Assembly (NCBI RefSeq): GCF_043555835.1
Contig: NZ_JBIGHV010000011.1
Span: 184,148 to 248,147 of the forward strand
Length of the DNA: 64,000 nt
DNA from: Pelomonas parva
GTDB taxonomy: Bacteria; Pseudomonadota; Gammaproteobacteria; Burkholderiales; Burkholderiaceae_C
Reading direction: 5' to 3'
Shown here: in pieces, positions 1-10,762 of the stretch
Numbering within the stretch: position 1 is the stretch's first letter
Layout of the letters: the number at the start of each line of letters is the position of its first letter
The notes under the pieces: generated by a model
Seen by the model: the letters and a program-made list of their open reading frames with translations, nothing else
Database searches by the model: none
What the model was told of the DNA's origin: nothing
Program-made: the position numbers and the translations under genes

Positions 1-1297
1 CGCCGACGTCGACGCGCCCAAGCTGCAGAAGGTGCTGGCCCAGTCCGGCATCGGCTCGCGCCGCGACATCGAGGAGTGGATCGCCGAGGGCAAGATCGAG
101 GTGAACGGTGAGGTCGCCCATGTCGGCCAGCGCATCTCGTTCGGCGACCGCGTGCGCGTCAACGGCAAGGATGTGCGCGTGCGCATCTCGCCGCCCAACC
201 CGCGCATCCTGGCGTATCACAAGCCCACCGGCGAGGTCTCGACCTTCAACGACCCGGAAGGCCGCCCGACGGTGTTCCGCTCGCTGCCGCGCGTGCAAGG
301 CCAGAAGTGGCAGTCCGTCGGCCGCCTGGACATCAACACCGAAGGCCTGCTGCTGTTTACCAACTCCGGCGAACTGGCCAACCAGCTGATGCACCCGCGC
401 TTCGGCGTCGAGCGCGAGTACGCGGCCCGCGTGCTGGGCGCGCTGAGCGACGAGCAGCGCGCCAGGCTGCTGGAAGGCGTCAATGTCGAAGGGCAGGTGG
501 CGTCCTTCAAGAGCATCGAGGACGGCGGCGGCGAAGGCGCCAACCGCTGGTATCGCGTTGTCATCACCGAAGGTCGTAACCGCGAGGTGCGCAAGCTCTT
601 CGAGGCGGTCGGCATGGTGGTGAGCCGCCTGATCCGCATCCGCTACGGCACCGTCGTGCTGCCGCGCGGCCTGAAGCGCGGCGTCTGGGTGGAGCTGGGC
701 GACGACGACGTGCGCGTCATTCGCCGCCTGGCCGGCCACACGTCCAACAGCGGGCAGGGCCAGCAAGCGGAAGGTTTTAACCCAGGCCAGCGGCCTAACC
801 CGGGCCAAGGTGGGCAGCAGGGCAGGCCCCAGCCGCAACAGCAGCAGGGCAACAAGAACGACCGCAACAAGCGCCGCAACGACGAGCGCCACAGCGGCAG
901 TGGCGGCCCGCGCCCCAGCCGCCCGCCGGAGGCGCCGCAGCAGCAGGCGCGCCCGCTGCGCGAGGAACGCGCACCGCGCCGTGATGACGACGAGGACGAC
1001 GGCTTCATTCCGCCGCACATCAATCCGTTGGAGCAGACCTTCGATCGGCGCCAGGCCACCAGCAAGCGCGGCTTCCCGCAGGGCTTCGGGGCCGGCGGCA
1101 GCCAGCAGGACAAGCAGCCCGGCAGAGGTGCCGGCAACAAGGGCAACGGCCCGCGCGAGCCCGATCCCCTGCAGACTGCCGTGGGCTATATCGGTGGCGA
1201 TGCCTTCCTGCGTCGCGGTGGCGGCGGCGGTGGTCGCGGCGGCAAGGGCGGCGGCGGTGGTGGCCGTTCCGGCGGCGGCTACGGCGGTCGTCGCTGA
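1..1297 (+). CDS. rluB: 23S rRNA pseudouridine synthase RluB (5' end outside window)
   Basis: The frame is open from base 2, so the N-terminus lies upstream; the GTG at 32 is an internal Val codon, because the S4-like sequence (KLQKVLAQSGIGSRR) runs through it. The protein modifies a uridine in 23S rRNA helix 89. It has an N-terminal S4 RNA-binding domain and a RsuA/RluB catalytic domain with the GRLDINTEGLL motif; the catalytic Asp codon is at 329. From about base 730 the folded domain gives way to a low-complexity tail of about 190 residues. The tail is rich in Gln, Pro and charged residues and ends in Gly/Arg (RGG-like) repeats. Such tails occur in betaproteobacterial RluB, but this one is long. 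Family assignment is firm; the tail's role is unknown. Confidence 0.93.
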   Translation, partial: ADVDAPKLQKVLAQSGIGSRRDIEEWIAEGKIEVNGEVAHVGQRISFGDRVRVNGKDVRVRISPPNPRILAYHKPTGEVSTFNDPEGRPTVFRSLPRVQGQKWQSVGRLDINTEGLLLFTNSGELANQLMHPRFGVEREYAARVLGALSDEQRARLLEGVNVEGQVASFKSIEDGGGEGANRWYRVVITEGRNREVRKLFEAVGMVVSRLIRIRYGTVVLPRGLKRGVWVELGDDDVRVIRRLAGHTSNSGQGQQAEGFNPGQRPNPGQGGQQGRPQPQQQQGNKNDRNKRRNDERHSGSGGPRPSRPPEAPQQQARPLREERAPRRDDDEDDGFIPPHINPLEQTFDRRQATSKRGFPQGFGAGGSQQDKQPGRGAGNKGNGPREPDPLQTAVGYIGGDAFLRRGGGGGGRGGKGGGGGGRSGGGYGGRR

Positions 1298-1305
1298 CGC
1301 GGCTT

Positions 1306-1330
1306 GGGTGACCCTGACTAGGGTCATCCC
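1306..1330 (+). other. Hairpin between rluB and ndk
   Basis: GGGTGACCCT at 1306-1315 pairs with AGGGTCATCCC at 1320-1330 around a 4-base loop, with a single bulge. No T-run follows, so it is not a typical intrinsic terminator. It lies across the candidate -35 region of the ndk promoter. Confidence 0.55.
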
Positions 1331-1343
1331 TGCCCGCTACAAT
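1314..1343 (+). promoter_or_regulatory. Candidate ndk sigma-70 promoter
   Basis: A -10-like TACAAT at 1338-1343 follows a weak -35 CTGACT at 1314-1319 with an 18-base spacer. It sits 38 bases before the ndk ATG. The -10 is good and the -35 is poor. Confidence 0.45.
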
Positions 1344-1381
1344 CGCAGGCTTTGTCCAATACAGCCCTTCAGGAGAACTCC

Positions 1382-1810
1382 ATGGCGATCGAAACCACCC
1401 TGTCCATCATCAAGCCCGATGCCGTGGCGAAGAACGTCATCGGCCAGATCTACGCCCGTTTCGAAGGCGCCGGCCTGAAGATCGTCGCGGCCAAGCTGGT
1501 CCAGCTGTCGCGCGCCGATGCCGAGGCCTTCTACGCCGTGCACAAGGCTCGCCCGTTCTTCAACGACCTGGTGAACTTCATGATCAGCGGCCCGGTGATG
1601 ATCCAGGCGCTGCAAGGCGAAGGCGCCATCCTGAAGAACCGTGACCTGATGGGCGCGACCGATCCGAAGAAGGCCGAGAAGGGCACCATCCGCGCCGACT
1701 TTGCCGACAGCATCGACGCCAACGCCGTGCACGGCTCCGACGCTGCCGAGACGGCCGCCGTCGAAGTGGCGTTCTTCTTCCCGGGCATGAACGTCTACGC
1801 TGCCAAGTAA
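1382..1810 (+). CDS. ndk: Nucleoside diphosphate kinase
   Basis: Transfers the gamma phosphate of ATP to NDPs by a phospho-histidine intermediate, balancing NTP and dNTP pools in the cytoplasm. The 142-residue length matches the family. It begins with the typical TLSIIKPDAV strand, has the active-site region NAVHGSD, and ends with a short acidic/aromatic C-terminus. The ATG at 1382 was chosen over an in-frame upstream start at 1352 because AGGAG at 1371-1375 is correctly spaced and homologues begin MAIE. It is followed after 39 bases by rlmN, so the two probably share a transcript. Confidence 0.97.
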   Translation: MAIETTLSIIKPDAVAKNVIGQIYARFEGAGLKIVAAKLVQLSRADAEAFYAVHKARPFFNDLVNFMISGPVMIQALQGEGAILKNRDLMGATDPKKAEKGTIRADFADSIDANAVHGSDAAETAAVEVAFFFPGMNVYAAK

Positions 1811-1849
1811 CCCCCAACGGGGTCGGTGACCCCGGCCCAGGAAGTTCGT

Positions 1850-2959
<1,110 letters not shown>

Positions 2960-2978
2960 TGAAACTGCCGAGCACCCG

Positions 2979-3764
2979 ATGAAGCGATTGCTGACTGTCC
3001 TGTTCTGCGCCTTGCTCGCCGCCTGCGCCAACACCGGCACCGCGCCGGCGGCCGACCGCGAGATCAAGACCGACTCCGACCAGACGGAAGGCGACCGCCG
3101 CGCGGCGATCCGGCTGGAGCTGGCCCAGGGCTATTTCTCGCGCGGCCAGTTCCCGACGGCGCTGGACGAGCTCAAGATGGCGCTGCAGATCAAGCCCGAC
3201 ATGCGCGAGGCCGTCAATCTGCGCGGCCTCATCTACGCGTCCATGGGCGAGCACCAGCTCGCCGAGGAAAGCTTCCGGCGCGCGCTGGCGGTCTATCCCA
3301 ACGACCCCGACACGCTGCACAACTATGGCTGGTTCATGTGCCAGCAGCGACGCTGGCCGACGGCTGATTCGCTGTTCGACCAGGCGCTGGCCCAGTCCAC
3401 CTACCGCGCACCGTCCCGCACCATGCTGGCCAAGGGCGTCTGCGAGGCCCGCGCGGGCCGGATGCTGGTGGCCGAGAAGACGCTGCAGCGCGCCTTCGAG
3501 CTGGACCCGGGCAGCCCGGTCATCGCGGTCAACCTGTCCGAGGTGCTGTTCCGCAACGGCGAGCTGGAGCGGGCGCGCTTCTACGTGAAGCGCGTCAACG
3601 ACCAGCCCGAGCAGGTCAATGCGCAGAGCCTGTGGCTGCAGCTGCGCATCGAGCGCCGGCTGGGGCGCACCGGCATCGTCGAGGACCTGGCCCTGCAGAT
3701 GCGCCGCAAGTATCCCCAGTCGCCCGAGACGCAGGCGCTGGACGCCGGCCGCTACGACGAATAA
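2979..3764 (+). CDS. pilW: Type IV pilus biogenesis/stability lipoprotein PilW/PilF (TPR)
   Basis: Predicted outer-membrane pilotin-like lipoprotein that helps assemble or stabilise the PilQ secretin. The 261-residue product starts with MKRLLTVLFCALLAAC, a lipoprotein signal with the lipobox Cys at residue 16. Tetratricopeptide repeats follow (ARLELAQGYF-type and NLRGLIYASMGE-type helices, about residues 45-240). The chosen ATG at 2979 removes 61 upstream in-frame residues that overlap rlmN and do not encode a signal peptide. Its place between rlmN and rodZ is conserved in this group. No other pilus genes lie in the window. Confidence 0.9.
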   Translation: MKRLLTVLFCALLAACANTGTAPAADREIKTDSDQTEGDRRAAIRLELAQGYFSRGQFPTALDELKMALQIKPDMREAVNLRGLIYASMGEHQLAEESFRRALAVYPNDPDTLHNYGWFMCQQRRWPTADSLFDQALAQSTYRAPSRTMLAKGVCEARAGRMLVAEKTLQRAFELDPGSPVIAVNLSEVLFRNGELERARFYVKRVNDQPEQVNAQSLWLQLRIERRLGRTGIVEDLALQMRRKYPQSPETQALDAGRYDE

Positions 3765-3795
3765 GCCGCTGCGCGGCAAGCACAACAACAACACG

Positions 3796-4679
3796 ATGCA
3801 ACCCATCTCCGAGGGGCGTGACAGCCAACCCACCACCGCCGGCGCCTGGCTGAAAAATGCCCGCCAGCAGCGTGGCCTGCACATCGCGGCACTGGCCGTC
3901 ATGCTCAAGGTGCCCCAGGCCAAGCTGGAGGCCCTGGAGGCCGACCGCTTCGATTTGCTGCCCGACGCGACATTCGCCCGGGCGCTGGCGACCGCCGTCT
4001 GCCGCGCGCTGAAGGTCGACCCTGCTCCCGTGCTGGGCCTGCTGCCGCGCAGCAACGAGCACGGCTTCGACGTGCGCCCGGGCCTGAACCAGCCCTTCCG
4101 CGAGCGCGGCGGCGGCAGCGCCCTGGACGACGGCGTGCTGGCCTTGTTGAAGCGCCCGATCGTCTGGGGGCTGGCGCTGCTGCTGATCGCGGCGGCGGCC
4201 GTCTTCTGGGTGCCGGCCAGCTGGCTGCCCGAGCGCGACACGTCGGGCGCGCCGGTGGCCGCCTTCCCGCCGGCCTCTGCTGTGGCCTCCGGAGCGAGCG
4301 CGCCGGCCATGGAATTCGTGCCCGCGCCGGCCGCCGTGCCAGAGCCGGTGGCTTCCCTGCCTGCCGCGCTGCCCGCCTCCGCACCGACCACCCCGGCGTC
4401 GTCGCCGCTGCCGGAGCGCGCCGCTGCGCCGGTTCCGGCCGGTGGCGCCGTGCTGCGCGTGACGGCCCGCACCGAGAGTTGGGTCGAGGTCACGGATGCC
4501 CAGGGTCAGGTCTTGCTGTCGCGCGTGCTGCGCCAGGGCGAGCAGCAGGAGTTCAGCGGCGCGCCGCCCTACAAGGTCCGCGTCGGCAACGTCAGCGGCA
4601 CCGGCATCGAATGGCGTGGCAGCGCCGTCGACCTGGCCGCCCGCGCCAGCAACAACATCGCCCGTCTGGAGTTGAAGTG

Positions 4680-4680
<1 letters not shown>
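3796..4680 (+). CDS. rodZ: RodZ-like cytoskeletal membrane protein (HTH + DUF4115)
   Basis: Bitopic protein thought to couple MreB to the rod-shape wall synthesis complex. The 294 residues comprise an N-terminal Xre-type helix-turn-helix domain (about 15-80), one membrane helix (about 121-140, from PIVWGLALLL), an Ala/Pro-rich periplasmic linker (about 155-240) and a C-terminal DUF4115 beta domain (about 245-294). The ATG at 3796 begins MQPISEG just before the HTH; longer frames run into pilW. The stop overlaps the ispG start (TGATG), implying translational coupling. The rodZ-ispG pairing is conserved. Confidence 0.9.
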
Positions 4681-5938
<1,258 letters not shown>

Positions 5939-5942
<4 letters not shown>

Positions 5943-7246
5943 GTGACAACAAGAAGGTCCAGCCGCTGCAGGCGGTGAAGGGCATGAACGACATCCTGCC
6001 GCCGGAGTCGGCGCGCTGGGAGTCTCTGGAAGCGACGATGCGCGGCGTGCTGCAGCGCTACGGCTACAGCAACGTGCGCGTGCCGATCGTCGAGCCGACG
6101 GCGCTGTTCGTGCGCGGCATCGGCGAGGTGACCGACATCGTCGAGAAGGAGATGTACGCCTTCGAGGACCGCGCCGACAAGCACGGCCAGGCCGAGCACC
6201 TCGCGCTGCGCCCCGAGGGCACGGCCGGCGTCGTGCGCGCCATGATCGAGCACAGCTATCTGCGCGACAGCCCGCGCCGGCTCTACTACGTCGGCCCGAT
6301 GTTCCGCCGCGAGAAGCCGCAGAAGGGCCGCTACCGCCAGTTCCACCAGATGGGCATCGAGGCCCTGGGCTTCGTCGGCCCGGACGTGGATGCCGAGGTC
6401 ATCCTGCTGGCGCGCACGCTGTGGCGCGAACTGGGGCTGAAGGAAGGCGTGGACGTCACGCTGGAGATCAACTGCCTGGGTCAGCCCGATGAGCGCCGCG
6501 CCCACCGCGAGGCGCTCATTGCCTATCTCGAACAGCACCAGGACGTGCTGGATGAGGAGGCGAAGCGCCGCATGTACGCCAACCCGCTGCGCGTGCTGGA
6601 CACCAAGAACCCCGCCATGCAGGCCATGGCCGAGGGCGCGCCCAAGCTGCTGGACTACCTTGGGCCCGAATCGCTCGCGCACTTCAACGGCGTTCGGGCG
6701 CTGCTGGATTCGGTGGGCCTGGCCTATCGCATCAACCCCCGCCTCGTGCGCGGGCTGGACTACTACAACCTCACCGTCTTCGAGTGGGTGACCGACAAGC
6801 TCGGCGCCCAGGGCACGGTCTGCGCCGGCGGCCGCTACGACGGCTTGGTCGAACAGCTCGGCGGCAAGCCCACGCCGGCCGTCGGCTTCGGCATGGGCCT
6901 GGAGCGGCTGCTGCTGCTGCTGGAGACGCTGGGCCTGCAGTCGCCGGCCACGGCGCCTGACGTCTACGCCGTCGTGCCCGAGCCCGCCGAACTGCCGCGC
7001 ATCCTGCCGACGCTGGAGGCGCTGCGCGCGGCCGGTGTGAGCGTGCAGATGCACGCCGGCGGTGGCTCGTTCAAGTCGCAGTTCAAGAAGGCCGACGGCT
7101 CCGGCGCGCGTTACGCGCTGGTGTTCGGCACCGACGAACTGGCGCGCGGCGAAGTGGCCGTCAAATCGCTGCGGGATGGCGCCGAACAGGTCGCCCGCCC
7201 CCTCGCCGACGTGGCCGCCTGGGCGGCCGAGTTGCGCACCGCATAA
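5939..7246 (+). CDS. hisS: Histidyl-tRNA synthetase
   Basis: Class II aminoacyl-tRNA synthetase charging tRNA-His. The 435-residue protein contains motif 2 (MFRREKPQKGRYRQFHQ), the histidine-binding signature LVRGLDYYN, the motif 3 region (GFGMGLERLL) and a C-terminal anticodon-binding domain (about 335-435). The ATG at 5939 overlaps the ispG stop by ATGA; a long in-frame upstream extension lies inside ispG and is not credible. hisZ, a paralogue without synthetase activity, is at 14404. Confidence 0.97.
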
Positions 7247-7282
7247 TCCCGGGCCCTGCCCGTACCACGCTGTATTCCGCTC

Positions 7283-7951
7283 ATGGCATCGCATCTCGAC
7301 CTCGAAGAACAAGAACAACTCGACCAGCTCAAGGCCTTCTGGAAGCGCTGGGGCAATCTCATCACCTGGCTGATCACCGCCGCGCTGGCCGCTTTCGCCG
7401 CCTGGCAGGGCTGGAACTGGCACCAGCGCGAGCAGGCCGCCAAGGCGTCTGCGATGTACGAGGAGTTCGACCGCGCGCTCACGGCCCAGGACGCCGACAA
7501 GGCCGCCGCCGCTGCGGCCGACCTGAGGGCGGGCTTCGCCGGCACCGGCTTCGCGGCCCAGGCTGGCCTGCAGGTCGCCAAGCTGCAGCTCGACAAGGGC
7601 AAGGCCGACGAGGCCAAGCAAAACCTGGCCTGGGTGGCCGAGCACGGCTCCGAGCCGCCTTATCGCGACCTCGCCCGACTGCGCTTGGCGGGCCTGCAAC
7701 TCGACGCCAAGGCCTACGACGAAGCGGCCAAGACGCTGGACGCGATCAAATCCCCGGAGTTCGCCGCCCTCGTGGCCGACCGCCGTGGGGATGCGCTCCT
7801 CTTGCAGGACAAGCGCGACGCCGCCAAGGCCGAGTATCAGAAGGCGCTGGCCGGCCTGGACAAGACCCAGGACTACCGCCGCATCGTCGAAGCCAAGCTG
7901 GCCACGCTGGGCGTGCCCACCGTCGTCGAAACCACCGGAGCCGCGCAATGA
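7283..7951 (+). CDS. YfgM-like TPR membrane protein
   Basis: Inner-membrane protein with a periplasmic TPR domain. E. coli YfgM associates with SecYEG and with periplasmic chaperones such as PpiD. The 222 residues contain a short cytoplasmic start (MASHLDLEEQEQ), one membrane helix (about 27-45, LITWLITAALAAFAAWQG) and Ala-rich TPR helices to the end. Its position between hisS and bamB is that of YfgM in enterobacteria. The stop overlaps the bamB start (ATGA). The family call is good; the exact function in this organism is inferred. Confidence 0.85.
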   Translation: MASHLDLEEQEQLDQLKAFWKRWGNLITWLITAALAAFAAWQGWNWHQREQAAKASAMYEEFDRALTAQDADKAAAAAADLRAGFAGTGFAAQAGLQVAKLQLDKGKADEAKQNLAWVAEHGSEPPYRDLARLRLAGLQLDAKAYDEAAKTLDAIKSPEFAALVADRRGDALLLQDKRDAAKAEYQKALAGLDKTQDYRRIVEAKLATLGVPTVVETTGAAQ

Positions 7952-9093
7952 AGCGCCTCGTTCAGATCACGCTGATCGCGCTGGCGGCAGCGTCGCTGTC
8001 GGGCTGCTCCACCGTCACGTCGACGTGGAATAACTGGTTCGGCGATGCCAAGAGCAGGCCCGCCGTGCTGGAGGTGCTCACTGGCCCGGCCGCCGGCCGC
8101 GTCGTGTGGAGCGCCAAGGGCGATGACGTCACCTTCCCGCTCAGCATCGCCACGCCGGGCGACCGCTTCGTCGTCGCCAGCACCGACGGCACGGTGCGCG
8201 CCTTGGCCGCCGCCGATGGCCGCGAGCTGTGGCGCGGCACGGCCGGCGCCAAGCTGGCGGCTGGCATCGGCAGCGACGGCCGCTTCGCCGCCGTCGTCAA
8301 CCGCGACAACGAACTGGTCGTGCTGGACGCCGGCCGCGTCGTCTGGAAGAAGGCGCTGCCTACGCCCGTCATCGCCGCGCCGCTGGTGGCCGGCGAGCGC
8401 GTGTTCGCGCTGACGCTGGACCGTCAGGTCATCGCCTTCGACGCGCTGGACGGCCGCAAGATCTGGGAGCTGCGCCGCCCGGGCGAGCCGCTGACGCTGG
8501 CCAAGGCTGGCGTGCTGATGGCCTACAAGGACACGCTGATCGTCGGCCAGGGCGCGCGCCTGGCCGGTGTCGACCCGCTGAAGGGCCAGTTGCGCTGGGA
8601 GGCCAGCGTGGCCACGCCGCGCGGCACGAATGAGGTCGAACGCCTCGCCGACCTCGTCGGCCCGGCCGTGCGCCAGGGTGAGGTGATCTGCGCGCGCGCC
8701 TTCCAGTCTGCCGTCGGCTGCGTGAACGCCGAGCGCGGCAGCGCGCTGTGGAACCGCGTCGTCGGCGGCACCAACGGCATAGCCGCAGACGAGCAAGTCG
8801 TCGTCGCCGGTGACGCCTCGGACCGCCTGTCGGCCTGGAAGCTGGCCAACGGCGACCTGGCCTGGTCGGCCGACCAGTTTCAGCTGCGCAAGCTGTCCGC
8901 GCCCGTGCTGCTGAACAAGCGGGTGCTGGTGGGCGACTACGAAGGCCAGCTGCACCTGCTGGACCGCGACACCGGCAAGACGCTGTCGCGCATCGCCACG
9001 GACGGCTCGCCGGCCGCCACGATTGCGCTGCTGGGCGACACCGCCCTGGTCGCGACGAAGAATGGCGGCCTGTTCGCCGTGAAGGCCGAATGA
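7948..9093 (+). CDS. bamB: Outer membrane protein assembly lipoprotein BamB
   Basis: Lipoprotein partner of BamA in beta-barrel insertion. The 381-residue product has a lipoprotein signal with lipobox LSGC (Cys20), then an eight-bladed PQQ-type beta-propeller. The propeller repeats are visible as recurring blade motifs such as TVRALAAADGRELWRG, VIAFDALDGRKIWEL and LHLLDRDTGK. It overlaps the yfgM-like gene by 4 bases and der by 4 bases (ATGA at both ends). bamA is in the same window at 30400, so both central BAM subunits are present. Confidence 0.95.
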   Translation: MKRLVQITLIALAAASLSGCSTVTSTWNNWFGDAKSRPAVLEVLTGPAAGRVVWSAKGDDVTFPLSIATPGDRFVVASTDGTVRALAAADGRELWRGTAGAKLAAGIGSDGRFAAVVNRDNELVVLDAGRVVWKKALPTPVIAAPLVAGERVFALTLDRQVIAFDALDGRKIWELRRPGEPLTLAKAGVLMAYKDTLIVGQGARLAGVDPLKGQLRWEASVATPRGTNEVERLADLVGPAVRQGEVICARAFQSAVGCVNAERGSALWNRVVGGTNGIAADEQVVVAGDASDRLSAWKLANGDLAWSADQFQLRKLSAPVLLNKRVLVGDYEGQLHLLDRDTGKTLSRIATDGSPAATIALLGDTALVATKNGGLFAVKAE

Positions 9094-10427
9094 AACCTGT
9101 CATCGCCCTGGTCGGCCGCCCCAACGTGGGCAAGTCGACGCTGTTCAACCGCCTGACGAAGTCGCGCGACGCCATCGTGGCGGACTTCGCTGGCCTGACG
9201 CGCGACCGCCACTACGGTGACGGCCGCCTGGGCGACCGCGAGTTCATCGTCATCGACACCGGCGGCTTCGAGCCCGACAGCAGCACCGGCATCGTCAAGG
9301 AGATGGCCAAGCAGACCAAGCAGGCCGTCGCCGAGGCCGACGCGGTCATCTTCGTCGTCGACATCCGCCTCGGGCTTTCGGCCCATGACAGCGACATCGC
9401 TCGCTATCTGCGCAGCGTCAACAAGCGTGTGCACCTGGCCGTCAACAAGGCCGAGGGCATGAGCGAGTCGCCGCTGATGAACGAGTTCCATGAACTCGGC
9501 ATGGGCGAGCCGCACCCGATCTCGTCGGCCCACGGCCAGGGCATCCGCAGCCTGCTGGACGCGGTGCTGGAGCCGTTCGAGGATGCGACCGAAGAGTTCG
9601 GCGCGGGGCCGCAGCAGGACGGCGTCATCCGCCTCGCCGTCGCCGGCCGTCCCAACGTCGGCAAGAGCACGTTGATCAACACCTGGCTGGGCGAGGAACG
9701 CCTCGTCGCCTTCGACATGCCGGGCACGACGCGCGATGCGATCTCGGTCGACTTCGAGCGCAACGGCCAGAAGTTCAAGCTCATCGACACGGCCGGCCTG
9801 CGCCGCAAGGGCAAGGTCTTCGAGGCCATCGAGAAGTTCTCGGTCGTCAAGACGCTGCAGGCCATCGCAGACGCCCACGTCGTGCTGCTGCTGCTGGACG
9901 CGACGCAGGGCGTGACCGACCAGGACGCCCACATCGCCGGCTACATCCTCGACAGCGGCCGCGCCGTCGTGCTGGCCGTCAACAAGTGGGATGCCGTCGA
10001 CAGCTACCAGCGCGAGACGCTGGCGCGCCAGATCGAGCAGCGCCTGACCTTCCTGAAGTTCGCGCCGATGCACAACATCTCGGCGCTGAAGCGGCAAGGC
10101 CTGTCGGCCGTCTGGAACTCCCTGGCCGACGCCTACGCCTCGGCCTACCGCAAGATGACGACGCCGGTGCTGACCCGCCTGGTCGCCGAGGCCGTGGAGC
10201 ACCAGCAGCCCAAGCGCTCGGGCGTGTCCCGCCCCAAGCTGCGCTACGCCCACCAGGGCGGCCAGAACCCGCCCATCGTCGTCATCCACGGCAATGCGCT
10301 GGACGGCGTCACCGAGGTCTACAAGCGCTACCTCGAAGGCCGCATCCGTGCCCACTACAAGCTGGTCGGCACGCCCCTGAAGATAGAGCTACGTTCCTCG
10401 AAGAATCCCTTCGACGAAAAGACCTAG
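9090..10427 (+). CDS. der: Ribosome biogenesis GTPase Der (EngA)
   Basis: Essential tandem GTPase acting in 50S subunit maturation. The 445 residues carry two G domains. The first P-loop GRPNVGKS is at about residues 9-16 and the second, with the same GRPNVGKS sequence, lies near residue 187; both are followed by DTGGF/DTAGL and NKxE/NKWD motifs. A C-terminal KH-like domain (about 355-445) follows. The start overlaps the bamB stop by ATGA, the usual bamB-der arrangement. Confidence 0.98.
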   Translation: MKPVIALVGRPNVGKSTLFNRLTKSRDAIVADFAGLTRDRHYGDGRLGDREFIVIDTGGFEPDSSTGIVKEMAKQTKQAVAEADAVIFVVDIRLGLSAHDSDIARYLRSVNKRVHLAVNKAEGMSESPLMNEFHELGMGEPHPISSAHGQGIRSLLDAVLEPFEDATEEFGAGPQQDGVIRLAVAGRPNVGKSTLINTWLGEERLVAFDMPGTTRDAISVDFERNGQKFKLIDTAGLRRKGKVFEAIEKFSVVKTLQAIADAHVVLLLLDATQGVTDQDAHIAGYILDSGRAVVLAVNKWDAVDSYQRETLARQIEQRLTFLKFAPMHNISALKRQGLSAVWNSLADAYASAYRKMTTPVLTRLVAEAVEHQQPKRSGVSRPKLRYAHQGGQNPPIVVIHGNALDGVTEVYKRYLEGRIRAHYKLVGTPLKIELRSSKNPFDEKT

Positions 10428-10508
10428 GCTGACCTCCGGAGGGACAAAGACGCTGTGTTAAGGTCTTACCCCTAGTCCCCCACTCCCCCGATAACTCGGA
10501 GCATACCG

Positions 10509-10751
10509 ATGAGCAACAAAGGCCAACTTTTGCAGGACCCCTTTTTGAACCTGCTGCGCAAGGAGCACGTGCCCGTCTCGATCTACCTGGTCAACGGCAT
10601 CAAGCTCCAAGGCCACATCGAATCGTTTGACCAGTACGTCGTGCTGCTTCGCAACACCGTGACCCAGATGGTCTACAAGCACGCGATCTCCACCGTCGTG
10701 CCGGGCCGTGCAGTTAACTTCCACGCTGGCGACGCTCCTGCGGACGCCTGA
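10509..10751 (+). CDS. hfq: RNA chaperone Hfq
   Basis: Hexameric Sm-like protein that pairs small RNAs with mRNAs and influences mRNA decay. The 80-residue product has the Sm1 motif (about residues 8-45, including LVNGIKLQGHIESFDQ) and the Sm2 motif with YKHAIST. The C-terminal tail is very short (GDAPADA), as in many betaproteobacteria and unlike the long enterobacterial tail. CGGAG precedes the ATG. The hfq-hflX-hflK-hflC order is conserved. Confidence 0.98.
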   Translation: MSNKGQLLQDPFLNLLRKEHVPVSIYLVNGIKLQGHIESFDQYVVLLRNTVTQMVYKHAISTVVPGRAVNFHAGDAPADA

Positions 10752-10762
10752 TTACCGCACCC

